64,000 bases of DNA from assembly GCF_052119425.1 (NCBI RefSeq), contig NZ_JBQKFH010000007.1:1-64000 (forward strand), written 5' to 3'. The first letter of the stretch is position 1; every line of letters begins with the position of its first letter. The notes below the pieces were generated by a model. The model saw only the letters and a program-made list of their open reading frames with translations. It did no database searches and was not told the DNA's origin. Of the stretch, positions 7,759 through 15,577 are shown one piece after another. A program made the translations under genes and the position numbers. The stretch is from Enterococcus_E cecorum_C. GTDB taxonomy: Bacteria > Bacillota > Bacilli > Lactobacillales > Enterococcaceae.

Positions 7759-8808
7759 TTAAATAAACCTAATTTGTGAAGTTAGCCTAAGCATAGTTGT
7801 CGTATCTGTTGAAAATAGTATTCCCGCCCCTGTTCTACTTGAAGAAGGTGAATCAAACCTCGTATGTTTATATAAATATTCTTTTAATCTATTCCTATCG
7901 TATATATGGTAACAGACTATTTCTCCATCTTTTTTTACAATAATATAGCCACCATTAGCTTCATCCAAACCACTCCACTTAGTTTTTGGAACCATTCCAA
8001 GTGCAATTGCAACAAGTAAATCTTTAACCTTATATTCTACTAGTTCTTTATCTTCATAATAATGTTTACAATAATAATTTACAACATCTTCTACTCTCTT
8101 ACCTTGAACAAAGTATGAACATAAAAATAAATTACTAAAGATTTCAGGCATTCTGAAATCTATCATACTTAAATTATGTGAAAATGTTGTATCCGCTAAT
8201 CTAGAGAATTCTAGATTAATATTTTTTTCCTTCAAAAATAAAAGTCTATCTTTTATCTTTTGTTTTCCAGAGATACTATTTACTTTTTCTACAATATCAG
8301 TAGACAATTTTTCTGATGTAGTAAACTCTGACACAGTAGCTCCTGAAGCATTCAATAATGTTGGTGTATTACCAAGATACGACTTAATGCTGAAATCAAT
8401 TACTGGCTTAAACCCCGTAAACTCATCATGTATTTGAATAGTAATATCACCTTTACTTGTACTTTTAGCTTTAATATTTTTTATACCAATTTTTTCTAAA
8501 AAAGAAGCTATATTAGGAATCTCGAAGCTACTTCCTTTTGCAGCTTTAATATTTTCTAATAATCGTGGTGCTTCTTTCAAAAATTCATTTATAGAAACTG
8601 AATATGACTCATTTTCAGTATTAATTATTATCTGACCGTCATCATTGTTTCTAACATATTCCACATTATCTCGAATAACTTTTAATATCACATAAAAGGT
8701 ATTCTCTATTTTTTGTAAATTCTCATCTGCTGCATAAATTTTCCCTTCAGCTAGTGCAGAAAAAAATACATATAATTCAGACCATTCACCTTTATTAAAT
8801 TTTTTCAT
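7759..8808 (-). CDS. HpaII-family type II restriction endonuclease
   Basis: 349 aa. The sequence reads like R.HpaII relatives: it starts 'FNKGEWSELYVFFSALAEGK', carries 'DFSIKSYLGNTPTLLNASGAT' with the D-(4)-K pattern of a nuclease centre, and ends in a conserved 'GYIIVKKDGEIVCYHIYDRN' strand. HpaII cuts CCGG; that specificity is inferred from family. It starts 10 bp after the methyltransferase stop with GTGAGGAA upstream, so modification is made first. AT-richer than the flanking core genes, consistent with acquisition by transfer. Confidence 0.8.
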   Translation of the reverse strand: MKKFNKGEWSELYVFFSALAEGKIYAADENLQKIENTFYVILKVIRDNVEYVRNNDDGQIIINTENESYSVSINEFLKEAPRLLENIKAAKGSSFEIPNIASFLEKIGIKNIKAKSTSKGDITIQIHDEFTGFKPVIDFSIKSYLGNTPTLLNASGATVSEFTTSEKLSTDIVEKVNSISGKQKIKDRLLFLKEKNINLEFSRLADTTFSHNLSMIDFRMPEIFSNLFLCSYFVQGKRVEDVVNYYCKHYYEDKELVEYKVKDLLVAIALGMVPKTKWSGLDEANGGYIIVKKDGEIVCYHIYDRNRLKEYLYKHTRFDSPSSSRTGAGILFSTDTTTMLRLTSQIRFI

Positions 8809-8818
8809 AGCAAATTCC

Positions 8819-9775
8819 TCACAAATTAGATACTAACTTCATTTTTTTTGAAGTTGAAATAAAAAATGCCTTTTTCATCTCATCTGCAACTGCTTTTATC
8901 ATTGGAACAGCAACAGAATTACCAAATTGTCTATACATTTGAGTTCGACTAACCGGAACAATAAATTCGTCTGGAAATCCCATCAATCTTTTACATTCTA
9001 ATTGAGAGAATAATCTTACACCTGTTTCTCCATCTTTCACAAAAGTGCCTGTAAGTCTTTGAATTTTATGGTAACTTGCTACTAAGGTCTTTACTTGAAT
9101 AGTTGAATTATAATCAACTAACTGAGGTTTTCCATCATCTTTTTTAAATAAATAACTTGATTGTAAATGTTCAGAAATAGCGTACCCCTTCACATTTTTT
9201 TCCAATATAGAATTAATTGGTATACGTATCATCGGATTGCCTTCAGGAATTTCAAAATCTACTATTCCCAAACTTTCATGAAATCCTACAATTACTACTC
9301 TCTTTCTCACCTGAGGCAACCCAAAATTTTGGGCATCTAGCACTTTCCAATACACTTTATAACCGTTGTTCTTTAATGATTCTATTATTATTTCAAATGT
9401 TTTTCCTTCTTGAATCGTCAATAACCCTTGAACATTCTCCAATAAAAACATTTTGGGTTTATGGTATTTAAGAATTCGTAGTACGTCGAAAAATAAAGTA
9501 CCCTGTGTTGCATGTTCAAAACCTTCCCTCTTTCCAATGCTCGAAAAAGGTTGACAAGGAAAACCTGCTAATAAAACATCATGATTTGGAATATCCTTTT
9601 CAGAAATTTTAGTAATATCTCCAAAAGGAATTTCGTTAAAATTTGCCTCATATGTTTGTACAGCAAATTTATCCCATTCCGAACTAAAAACACACTTCGT
9701 ACTTTCATCTTCAAAACCTTGCCGAATTCCCCCTATTCCGGCAAACAAATCTATAAACTTTAAAGTATTGTGCAT
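8819..9775 (-). CDS. DNA (cytosine-5-)-methyltransferase of the HpaII-like R-M system
   Basis: 318 aa with the m5C methyltransferase motifs in order: motif I 'FIDLFAGIGG' (7-16), motif IV 'GFPCQPFS' with nucleophile C74, motif VI 'ENV' (113-115), motif VIII 'QVRKR' (155-159), a target-recognition region and C-terminal motif X 'YRQFGNSVAVPMI'. It protects the host DNA against the endonuclease next door. The pair sits between mnmE and jag, genes normally close together, so it was probably inserted there. Confidence 0.93.
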   Translation of the reverse strand: MHNTLKFIDLFAGIGGIRQGFEDESTKCVFSSEWDKFAVQTYEANFNEIPFGDITKISEKDIPNHDVLLAGFPCQPFSSIGKREGFEHATQGTLFFDVLRILKYHKPKMFLLENVQGLLTIQEGKTFEIIIESLKNNGYKVYWKVLDAQNFGLPQVRKRVVIVGFHESLGIVDFEIPEGNPMIRIPINSILEKNVKGYAISEHLQSSYLFKKDDGKPQLVDYNSTIQVKTLVASYHKIQRLTGTFVKDGETGVRLFSQLECKRLMGFPDEFIVPVSRTQMYRQFGNSVAVPMIKAVADEMKKAFFISTSKKMKLVSNL

Positions 9776-10296
9776 ATCTTCTTCGTCCTTTTTATTATAG
9801 TTAAATGATAGGTTACATAAGATTCTATCATAGATATGAACTTAATTCAAAGTTAACGAAGAAACATCAGTTCGCAAAAACAGCAACTCTATTTCATTTA
9901 GTATTATTGTAAAAAAATTAAGATTGAGCAAAAGCAAGAAAATAATAATTCATAATGAATATTTTGTAATTTAATATTTATAATTTAATAGCAATAAAAA
10001 TAAATGATCTATTAGTTATATTCCACAAAAAAATGCTAGCTAGAGAAATACGACACGCAAAATAATTAAAAAATTCGAGATGAAGAATAATGGAAAGCAT
10101 TCAATTTGAGGACTTTTTCAACAAGAATTAGACAAAGTACGCAATAATCTTCATCTACAAAAATGCGAGAAAAACTTGATTTCATCAGGTTTTGACGTTT
10201 CCTTAAACTGAGCAATTGTAAAACTTAGATGTTGCTTGTCAATTTGAACAAAAAGTCATAAAATAAAGGTAAATCAAGGAAAGTGAGGGATTGCTC
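9776..10296. other. AT-rich intergenic stretch, no gene seen
   Basis: About 520 bp upstream of the methyltransferase and the YbjQ-like gene, very AT-rich, with runs such as AATTTAATATTTATAATTTAATAG near 9968. No frame with a ribosome site and sensible product was found. It must contain the methyltransferase promoter and probably marks a join of the inserted DNA. Confidence 0.5.
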
Positions 10297-10599
10297 ATGA
10301 ATGAAGAATCTCATATCTTATTATCTACTGGCAATGTCAATCGGCCTTATATTGTCCGTGATATCGCCTTTGCTACGGAAACTTTCGATAGCGATGTATT
10401 CAACAAATCCGAGGACTTAAATGCTTTATTAGCAGGCGTCAAGGAACAATTAAAAAAACGTGCGGATGAATATGGTGCCAGTGCGGTAATCAACTGCCAC
10501 TTTGACCACAACCACATCAACACGCCAGACGGTAAACAATATATTAAGATTTTTGCCTATGGAACCATTGTACAATACACACAAACAACAATTGGTTAA
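10297..10599 (+). CDS. YbjQ/DUF74-like protein
   Basis: 100 aa from ATG 10297 (GTGAGGGA upstream; the TTG at 10291 is inside the spacing). It resembles the short pentamer-forming YbjQ family: an N-terminal strand 'ILLSTGNVNRPYIVRDI', a helix 'LLAGVKEQLKKRADEYGASAVINCHFDH' and the closing strand 'IFAYGTIVQY'. The family is annotated as heavy-metal binding but its function is not established. Single gene, ended by the hairpin at 10611. Confidence 0.6.
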   Translation: MNEESHILLSTGNVNRPYIVRDIAFATETFDSDVFNKSEDLNALLAGVKEQLKKRADEYGASAVINCHFDHNHINTPDGKQYIKIFAYGTIVQYTQTTIG

Positions 10600-10610
10600 T
10601 AACTAAAAAG

Positions 10611-10646
10611 CCAGAGGAGAACCCTGTAAATCGCGTTTTCCTCTGG
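10611..10646. terminator. Bidirectional terminator between convergent genes
   Basis: CCAGAGGA at 10611 pairs with TCCTCTGG at 10639-10646. It serves the YbjQ-like gene (plus) and the small membrane gene (minus). Confidence 0.75.
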
Positions 10647-10654
10647 TTTAATTT

Positions 10655-10849
10655 TTATGCTTTCTCCTCATTATTTTTGATATAACGACTGAATTTGTAC
10701 CATTGCAAAATAATTTGCGCGGCTAGTAATCCCATCATCGCAAAGTAGTACCAACGTCTATCTTCCTGAACCACACGATAGATGAACAGCGTAATCATGA
10801 TTTGAAAAAGCAGAATAGACAAAAATGACGAAAAGATTTGTTTTTTCAT
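10655..10849 (-). CDS. Small two-helix membrane protein
   Basis: 64 aa, not recognised. Two hydrophobic segments at about 5-25 and 33-50, with a positively charged tail 'YKFSRYIKNNEEKA'. It starts at ATG 10849 with an AAAGGGGA ribosome site, and forms its own unit between two terminators. Function unknown. Confidence 0.6.
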   Translation of the reverse strand: MKKQIFSSFLSILLFQIMITLFIYRVVQEDRRWYYFAMMGLLAAQIILQWYKFSRYIKNNEEKA

Positions 10850-10964
10850 GGCAACTTTCCCCTTTCTAAAATAAAACCGTTTTCAATATTATATCATAAC
10901 TACTTTTTATCTGTCACTTTAAAACACAAGCAGCTTTACACCATTGAAATCAGGAAAAATAAAA

Positions 10965-11012
10965 AAACAGAGAATGACTCGTACGATACGGTCTTCCTCT
11001 GCCTTTTTTGAA
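10965..11012 (-). terminator. Terminator of the glycerate kinase gene
   Basis: On the minus strand, CAGAGGAAGACC...TTCTCTG followed by seven T; stem about 7 bp with one bulge. Confidence 0.6.
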
Positions 11013-11085
11013 TGGAAAAATTGCCCATTCATTGATAAGAATGATTACCCTATGAATATACTGACTTTTCCTTTAAATGTCAAAC

Positions 11086-12174
11086 CTATCTGAAAAATAC
11101 CCGACAAACCATCTGTGCTTGTCTAGTGATTTGCGTTAAGGTGTAGTCTTTATCCATCGCCTGAGCTAACGGGACCAACTGCGAATGGATGCTAAAACTG
11201 GCCAAAAGTACCTCTGACATTTGCCCCAAATCTTCACCTAAAGCCCCACATAGCGCAATTGTAGGGACCTGGTATTGGTTGGCTATCTGTGCCACACCAA
11301 ATGGAACTTTACCAAAAGCGGTTTGTGCATCCATCTTACCCTCGCCAGTAATCACCAAATCAGCACCGGCAATATGGGTGGCTAATTGCGTCAACTCACT
11401 GATTTTTTGAAAGCCTGGCGTAATTTGACCGCCTAAAAGCACCAAAGCACCTCCAAGCCCGCCTGCAGCTCCAGTCCCAGGAATTTGCTGCAAATCAATG
11501 CCTTGTGTTTGCTTAAGAAAATCAACTATTCTTTGTGCTTGTTTAGCCTGTTCATTCAAATAAGTCGGATTGCCCCCTTTTTGCGGACCAAATATTATAC
11601 TAAAACCCGAACGTCCGGCATAAGGATTGGTCACGTCGGATAAAATCGTCAGCTGCACCTGGCTAAAATCTGCCATCTCGCTAAAATCTAGCTGCGAAAA
11701 AGCCATCAAATCCGCGCCCTTCACACCTAAACCCGCCAAGAGCCCCATCCCGCCATCAGAAGTCCCACTACCGCCTAGACAAATGATGATTTCAGTGACC
11801 TTGCGTTTCAAAGCATCTAATAATAATGCCGCCAAGCCAAATGTACTGGCTCGTTGAATCGTGTCCATGCTTGGAGTAATTTTATCAATGCCGACTACTT
11901 CTGCCACCTCAATTACCGCGATATCTTGACTCAATAAATAGTTGGCCGTGATAGGACGGTTTAATAAATCCACCGTGGCCACTTGGATGAATTCACCGCC
12001 TAATGCCTCATAAATCGCCTGCATACTTCCTTCGCCACCATCGGCAATCGCTTGGCAAGTCACGCTTATTTGCGGATTATATTGTGCAATGCCTTGTTTG
12101 ACCGCTGCATTTAATTCTGCACTCGTCGCACACCCTTTATATGAATCAATCGCCACTACAACTTTTTTTACCAT
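11086..12174 (-). CDS. Glycerate kinase (GlxK/GarK family)
   Basis: 362 aa, slightly short for the family (about 375-380). It phosphorylates D-glycerate with ATP; the family member's 2- or 3-position is not decided by sequence here. Visible signatures: N-terminal 'VVVAIDSYKGCATSAELNAAV', 'CLGGSGTSDGGMG', 'TGAAGGLGGAL' and 'VITGEGKMDAQTAFGKVPFGVA'. Single gene flanked by a terminator and by the palindromic repeat block on its 5' side; no promoter is obvious in the repeats. Confidence 0.88.
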   Translation of the reverse strand: MVKKVVVAIDSYKGCATSAELNAAVKQGIAQYNPQISVTCQAIADGGEGSMQAIYEALGGEFIQVATVDLLNRPITANYLLSQDIAVIEVAEVVGIDKITPSMDTIQRASTFGLAALLLDALKRKVTEIIICLGGSGTSDGGMGLLAGLGVKGADLMAFSQLDFSEMADFSQVQLTILSDVTNPYAGRSGFSIIFGPQKGGNPTYLNEQAKQAQRIVDFLKQTQGIDLQQIPGTGAAGGLGGALVLLGGQITPGFQKISELTQLATHIAGADLVITGEGKMDAQTAFGKVPFGVAQIANQYQVPTIALCGALGEDLGQMSEVLLASFSIHSQLVPLAQAMDKDYTLTQITRQAQMVCRVFFR

Positions 12175-12197
12175 CGCTATGTTCCTTTATCATTTAT

Positions 12198-12232
12198 AAT
12201 TTCTTCAAGGCTTCCCGAGCTGCCTCACAACT
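12198..12232. repeat. Partial palindromic repeat (right arm only)
   Basis: AATTTCTTCAAGGCTTCCC onward matches the right arm of copy A (7570-7594) almost exactly. The left arm and loop are absent, so this is a remnant. Confidence 0.6.
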
Positions 12233-12261
12233 TAGATTTACAACCTAATGAACGGTGTTTG

Positions 12262-12369
12262 GCAGCTAGACATTGTGAAATTCGCCCTCCCACTTGCAAA
12301 AATCTCCTTTCATCCGATTTTCGCAGTGGTAGGTAAGCACACGAATTTCTTCATGTCTTCCCAAGCTAC
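12262..12369. repeat. Large palindromic repeat, copy C
   Basis: 108 bp, the same length as copy A and largely identical through the left arm and loop (GTGAAATTCGCCCTCCCAC; CTCCTTTCATCCGATTTTC). Arms CAGCT/AGCT and GAAATTCG/CGAATTTC are kept. Confidence 0.75.
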
Positions 12370-12431
12370 CTCACAACCTTGATTGACGGTGTAAATCGAC
12401 TAGCTACTTCGGCGTATAAGCCACCCCGTCT

Positions 12432-12460
12432 GGGAAAGTCTTAACTTTTGGGACTTTCCC
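12432..12460. repeat. Hairpin GGGAAAGTC/GACTTTCCC within the repeat block
   Basis: A perfect 9-bp stem with an 11-nt loop. Its right half continues as GACTTTCCCGACGT and matches 7411-7434, where the left arm is missing. Confidence 0.6.
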
Positions 12461-12487
12461 GACGTGTTGGACAAACTTATCCTTATC

Positions 12488-12610
12488 GGTATCAATCAAC
12501 TAAATACTCGGAAAATTCACCCTACTGCTTAAGAAAATCTCCTTTCATCCGATTTTCTAAGCAGTAGGTAACACATGAATTTTCTCGTATTTGCCCAAGT
12601 TGATTGATAT
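12488..12610. repeat. Large palindromic repeat, copy D (diverged arms, intact pairing)
   Basis: Outer arms ATCAATCAACT (12491-12501) and AGTTGATTGAT (12598-12608) are perfectly complementary yet differ completely from the outer arms of copies A and C. The inner arm CCTACTGCTTAAGAAAATC pairs with GATTTTCTAAGCAGTAGG with one gap. The loop (CTCCTTTCATCC) is the same as in the other copies. Confidence 0.8.
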
Positions 12611-12650
12611 CCTTTTGCTCGTAGCTGATCAAGTCGATTTACAACCTTAT

Positions 12651-12691
12651 AAAAAAACGAGTATGTGCCTACATTCTTGCCACATACTCGT
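12651..12691 (-). terminator. Terminator of the rnpA-yidC-jag operon
   Basis: On the minus strand, ACGAGTATGTG pairs with CACATACTCGT (11 bp), then seven T. It lies 10 bp after the jag stop. Confidence 0.9.
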
Positions 12692-12700
12692 CATTGTTTT

Positions 12701-13498
12701 TTATAAAGTTTTCACTGGTTCAACCACTAAATAACGATAAGGTTCATCGCCTTCTGAATGGGTTTGAACATATGGCACGTTGCTTAAAGCCGCATGAATT
12801 TGTTTTCTTTCAAAAGCTGGCATTGGCTCTAAGAAAACTGGACGTTGACTGCGTTTGACTTGTTGTGCGGTACGATCAGCCAAACGTTTCAAAATCGCTT
12901 GACGTTTTTCACGATAATCCCCCACATTTAAAACAACAGATAATTTATTTTTAGCGATGCGGTGAACGTAAACTTGCACCAAATATTGTAACGCATTTAA
13001 AGTCTTGCCGTGTTTGCCAATTAAAATCCCTTGTTTTTTCGTATCTAATTGGAAAATCACTACACCATCTTCGCGTTTCATACGTACTAAAGCAGGTGCC
13101 CCTAATTTTTGACTTACTTCTGTCACATAGATAGCCACTTTTTTCAAGGCTTCTTCATCGCTTAGACCATCGTTTTCCAATGTTTCTTGGCTAGGCGCTG
13201 CATTTTCCTCAACTTCTTCAACGGCTACTTCTGCAGTTTCTTCTTGTACATTTTCTTCAGGAGTCTCCGTCATGACTTCTTTGATTTCTTCAACGATTTT
13301 TTCTGGTACCACTACTTCTTCTGTAGTTTCAGACACAACTGGCTCGATTTTGACTTGGGCATTTTTGCGGCCCATTCCTAAAAAGCCTTTTTTCCCTTCA
13401 TCGATGACTTCAATGGCTACTTGCTCTTTGCTTAATCCTAAATCTTTTAAACCAATTGCAATTGCTTCATCTACCGTCGTTCCTACATAAACTGACAT
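12701..13498 (-). CDS. jag: RNA-binding protein Jag (KhpB/EloR)
   Basis: 265 aa. Jag-N domain at 1-50 ('VGTTVDEAIAIGLKDLGLSKEQ... GKKGFLGMG'), a long acidic low-complexity linker (about 55-115, rich in Glu and Val), a KH domain with 'IGKHGKTLNALQYLVQVYV' and a C-terminal R3H domain ('RRQAILKRLADRTAQQV... EPMPAFERKQIHAAL'). In streptococci and relatives it binds RNA with KhpA and controls cell elongation. It starts 13 nt after the yidC stop, in the conserved rnpA-yidC-jag operon. Confidence 0.95.
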   Translation of the reverse strand: MSVYVGTTVDEAIAIGLKDLGLSKEQVAIEVIDEGKKGFLGMGRKNAQVKIEPVVSETTEEVVVPEKIVEEIKEVMTETPEENVQEETAEVAVEEVEENAAPSQETLENDGLSDEEALKKVAIYVTEVSQKLGAPALVRMKREDGVVIFQLDTKKQGILIGKHGKTLNALQYLVQVYVHRIAKNKLSVVLNVGDYREKRQAILKRLADRTAQQVKRSQRPVFLEPMPAFERKQIHAALSNVPYVQTHSEGDEPYRYLVVEPVKTL

Positions 13499-13510
13499 AT
13501 GAAAGCCTCC

Positions 13511-14326
13511 TTATTTTTTCAATTTCTTCTTCATCGCTTTTTGTAAGGCACGTTTTTTCGCCCGTTCAGCACGAATTTTTTCCTCGCGCTCTTTTTTGAT
13601 TTTGAATGGATTATTAATCAATAACGTTTGCACCACTTGGAAAGCATTGGAAACCGCCCAGTACAAGGCAACCCCACTGGCCAAGTTCACACCCATTGCT
13701 AAAATCATCAACGGCATGAAGTACGTCATAATCTTCATACTTGGATTTGACTGCACTTGGCTCATGCTTGAAAGATACATACTACCAAATGTAAAGACTG
13801 CCGCTAAGATCGGTAAAATGTAGTACGGGTCTTTTTGTCCGAGATGCAACCATAAAAATTCGCCTTGTTGTAAAGCCGGCACACGTGATAATGCTTGCCA
13901 CAATGCCGTTAAGATTGGCAACTGAATGAGTAATGGCAAACATCCAAGATAAGGATTCGCACCATTTTCGGAATATAGTCTTGAGGTTTCTTCACGTAAT
14001 TTATTTTGCGTTTCGATATCTTTAGACGCATATTTTTCTTGCAGTGCTTTTAACTGTGGCTGCAATTCTTGAACTTTTTGCATGCTCTTCATTTGCATAC
14101 TCATCAATGGGAATAATAACAAACGGATAATCAAGGTAAAGATGATAATCCCCATTCCCGTATTGCCAAACGAAAGAAACTCAATCGCCTTAGCAAAATA
14201 ATAAACAATATAACGGTCCCAAATGCCGGTACTATTGACACTGACTTCACTTGTCCCACAAGCACTTAGGAATAATACCATTGCTGCTAGACTCGACAGC
14301 AATATCATGCGCTTACTTTTTTTCAC
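13511..14326 (-). CDS. yidC: Membrane protein insertase YidC (lipoprotein form)
   Basis: 271 aa. Lipoprotein signal ('LLSSLAAMVLFLSAC', lipobox Cys at about 23), five transmembrane segments, and the conserved 'FPLMSMQMKSMQKVQELQPQ' hydrophilic-groove region; basic tail 'KKREEKIRAERAKKRALQKA'. It inserts membrane proteins with or without SecYEG. The start is a GTG at 14326 with GAAGGGTGG upstream. Second gene of the rnpA operon. Confidence 0.95.
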   Translation of the reverse strand: MKKSKRMILLSSLAAMVLFLSACGTSEVSVNSTGIWDRYIVYYFAKAIEFLSFGNTGMGIIIFTLIIRLLLFPLMSMQMKSMQKVQELQPQLKALQEKYASKDIETQNKLREETSRLYSENGANPYLGCLPLLIQLPILTALWQALSRVPALQQGEFLWLHLGQKDPYYILPILAAVFTFGSMYLSSMSQVQSNPSMKIMTYFMPLMILAMGVNLASGVALYWAVSNAFQVVQTLLINNPFKIKKEREEKIRAERAKKRALQKAMKKKLKK

Positions 14327-14362
14327 TCAATTTTTTCCACCCTTCATGCAATTTAACACATC

Positions 14363-14716
14363 TTATGCGTTATTTTCTTCTTGATAAATTTTGGCAAGTT
14401 TTAACACATGCTTCAAATTGGAGTAAATCTCAGCAGATGGCAAGTCCGCACAACTCGCCCTGGCAATCACGATAAAATCGATATCGCTTCTCAACTGATC
14501 TTTCATTTGATAAATACTCGCACGAATTTTTCGCTTCACCGCATTTCTTGTGACCGCATTGCCGACTTTTTTACCAACGGATAGGCCGACACGAAAATGA
14601 GGCTGCTCTGGTTTTTCGATAAAATAAACCACAAAGCGACGATTCGCAAATGAAGCACCTTGATTAAAAACCCTTTGAAATTCGGATTCTTTCTTCACTC
14701 GATACGATTTTCTCAT
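14363..14716 (-). CDS. rnpA: Ribonuclease P protein component
   Basis: 117 aa from ATG 14716. Signature 'NRRFVVYF', 'RVGLSVGKKVGNAVTRNAVKRKIRA' is the RNase P protein RNA-binding motif. The AAAGGA ribosome site is 16 nt from this ATG and immediately before a TTG at 14731, so the true start is uncertain. It matures tRNA 5' ends with the RnpB RNA. It is separated from rpmH by a terminator. Confidence 0.94.
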   Translation of the reverse strand: MRKSYRVKKESEFQRVFNQGASFANRRFVVYFIEKPEQPHFRVGLSVGKKVGNAVTRNAVKRKIRASIYQMKDQLRSDIDFIVIARASCADLPSAEIYSNLKHVLKLAKIYQEENNA

Positions 14717-14808
14717 AATTCGTCTAATCAATTCCTTTTTTTCTTACTCACTTGACTATTCTAACATATTTTATAGACAATCTTCATCCTATTTATGTAA
14801 AAATGGGC

Positions 14809-14836
14809 AAAAAAAAACCACTGTGTAATCCAGTGG
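14809..14836 (-). terminator. Terminator between rpmH and rnpA
   Basis: On the minus strand, CCACTG/CAGTGG stem followed by TTTTTTTT. It lies directly after the rpmH stop, so most rpmH transcripts should stop before rnpA. Confidence 0.85.
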
Positions 14837-14837
14837 C

Positions 14838-14972
14838 TTAAGCAGCTAAAACTTTTCTGCCTTTACGACGACGGCTAGCTAATACGCGACGACCGTTTTT
14901 AGTACTCATACGTTTACGGAATCCGTGAACTTTTTGACGTTTACGTTTGTTTGGTTGATAAGTTCTTTTCAT
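14838..14972 (-). CDS. rpmH: Ribosomal protein bL34
   Basis: 44 aa, reading MKRTYQPNKRKRQKVHGFRK at its start and ending RKGRKVLAA, the full-length bL34 sequence. GGAGGTG lies upstream of ATG 14972. Component of the large ribosomal subunit; first gene leftward from oriC. Confidence 0.97.
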   Translation of the reverse strand: MKRTYQPNKRKRQKVHGFRKRMSTKNGRRVLASRRRKGRKVLAA

Positions 14973-15160
14973 ATTTTACACCTCCAAAAAGAGTCTTTTT
15001 CTGCTATTTATACGACATACTAACTCAGTATAACGAGTCAAACGCCATTTTGTCAACTAAAATTTGAGTTTTACGCTTGAAAATTTCTCAAAATCATTAC
15101 TTATTTAGAAAAAAATGTTTTTTCATTCTTACCAAATAAAGACAACGAATTCCTTATAGT

Positions 15161-15532
15161 TTATCCACATTTTCGTGATTTGCTGTGAATCCTCTGTGTA
15201 TTTACTTTTTTCCACAAGCTAAAAATCCCCAGTCTTATCCACCACTTTTCCACAGAGCCACAGGTGTGGATGAATTTATTCAAGGTGTGGATAGTTTTTG
15301 TGGAAAAGTATCTCTTCCTTTTGCGCCCCTTCACTTCATGATTGAGGATAACTTTGTGCAAAACTCCCGACCTCACTCATAATATCCACAAAGTTTTATC
15401 TTTTGTGGATATCTTTTTGTGCTTTTTGCGTATAAAGTTTTACACAGATTACAATTCTGTGAAAAAAAGATAGAAATTCGCGCTAGACTGTGGAAAACTT
15501 GCCGTGAAAATGTTAAAGTATAGTTATCCACA
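15161..15532. other. oriC: oriC, dnaA-upstream DnaA-box cluster
   Basis: The 600 bp between rpmH and dnaA carry many DnaA boxes near TTATCCACA: plus-strand TTATCCACA at 15161 and 15524, TTATCCACC at 15235, TTTTCCACA at 15246, ATATCCACA at 15382; minus-strand forms TGTGGATGA at 15265, TGTGGATAG at 15286, TGTGGAAAA at 15299 and 15489, TGTGGATAT at 15404. The box at 15524 lies close to the probable dnaA promoter and would allow autoregulation. Short frames here are not genes. Confidence 0.9.
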
Positions 15533-15577
15533 ATTTATCGGGGTCTTTGCGCCCAATTTTAGTGAGGAGGTTTTGTC

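Noticed and set aside
15161..15382. Short open frames in the oriC region
   Set aside because: They overlap DnaA boxes on both strands and have no ribosome sites.
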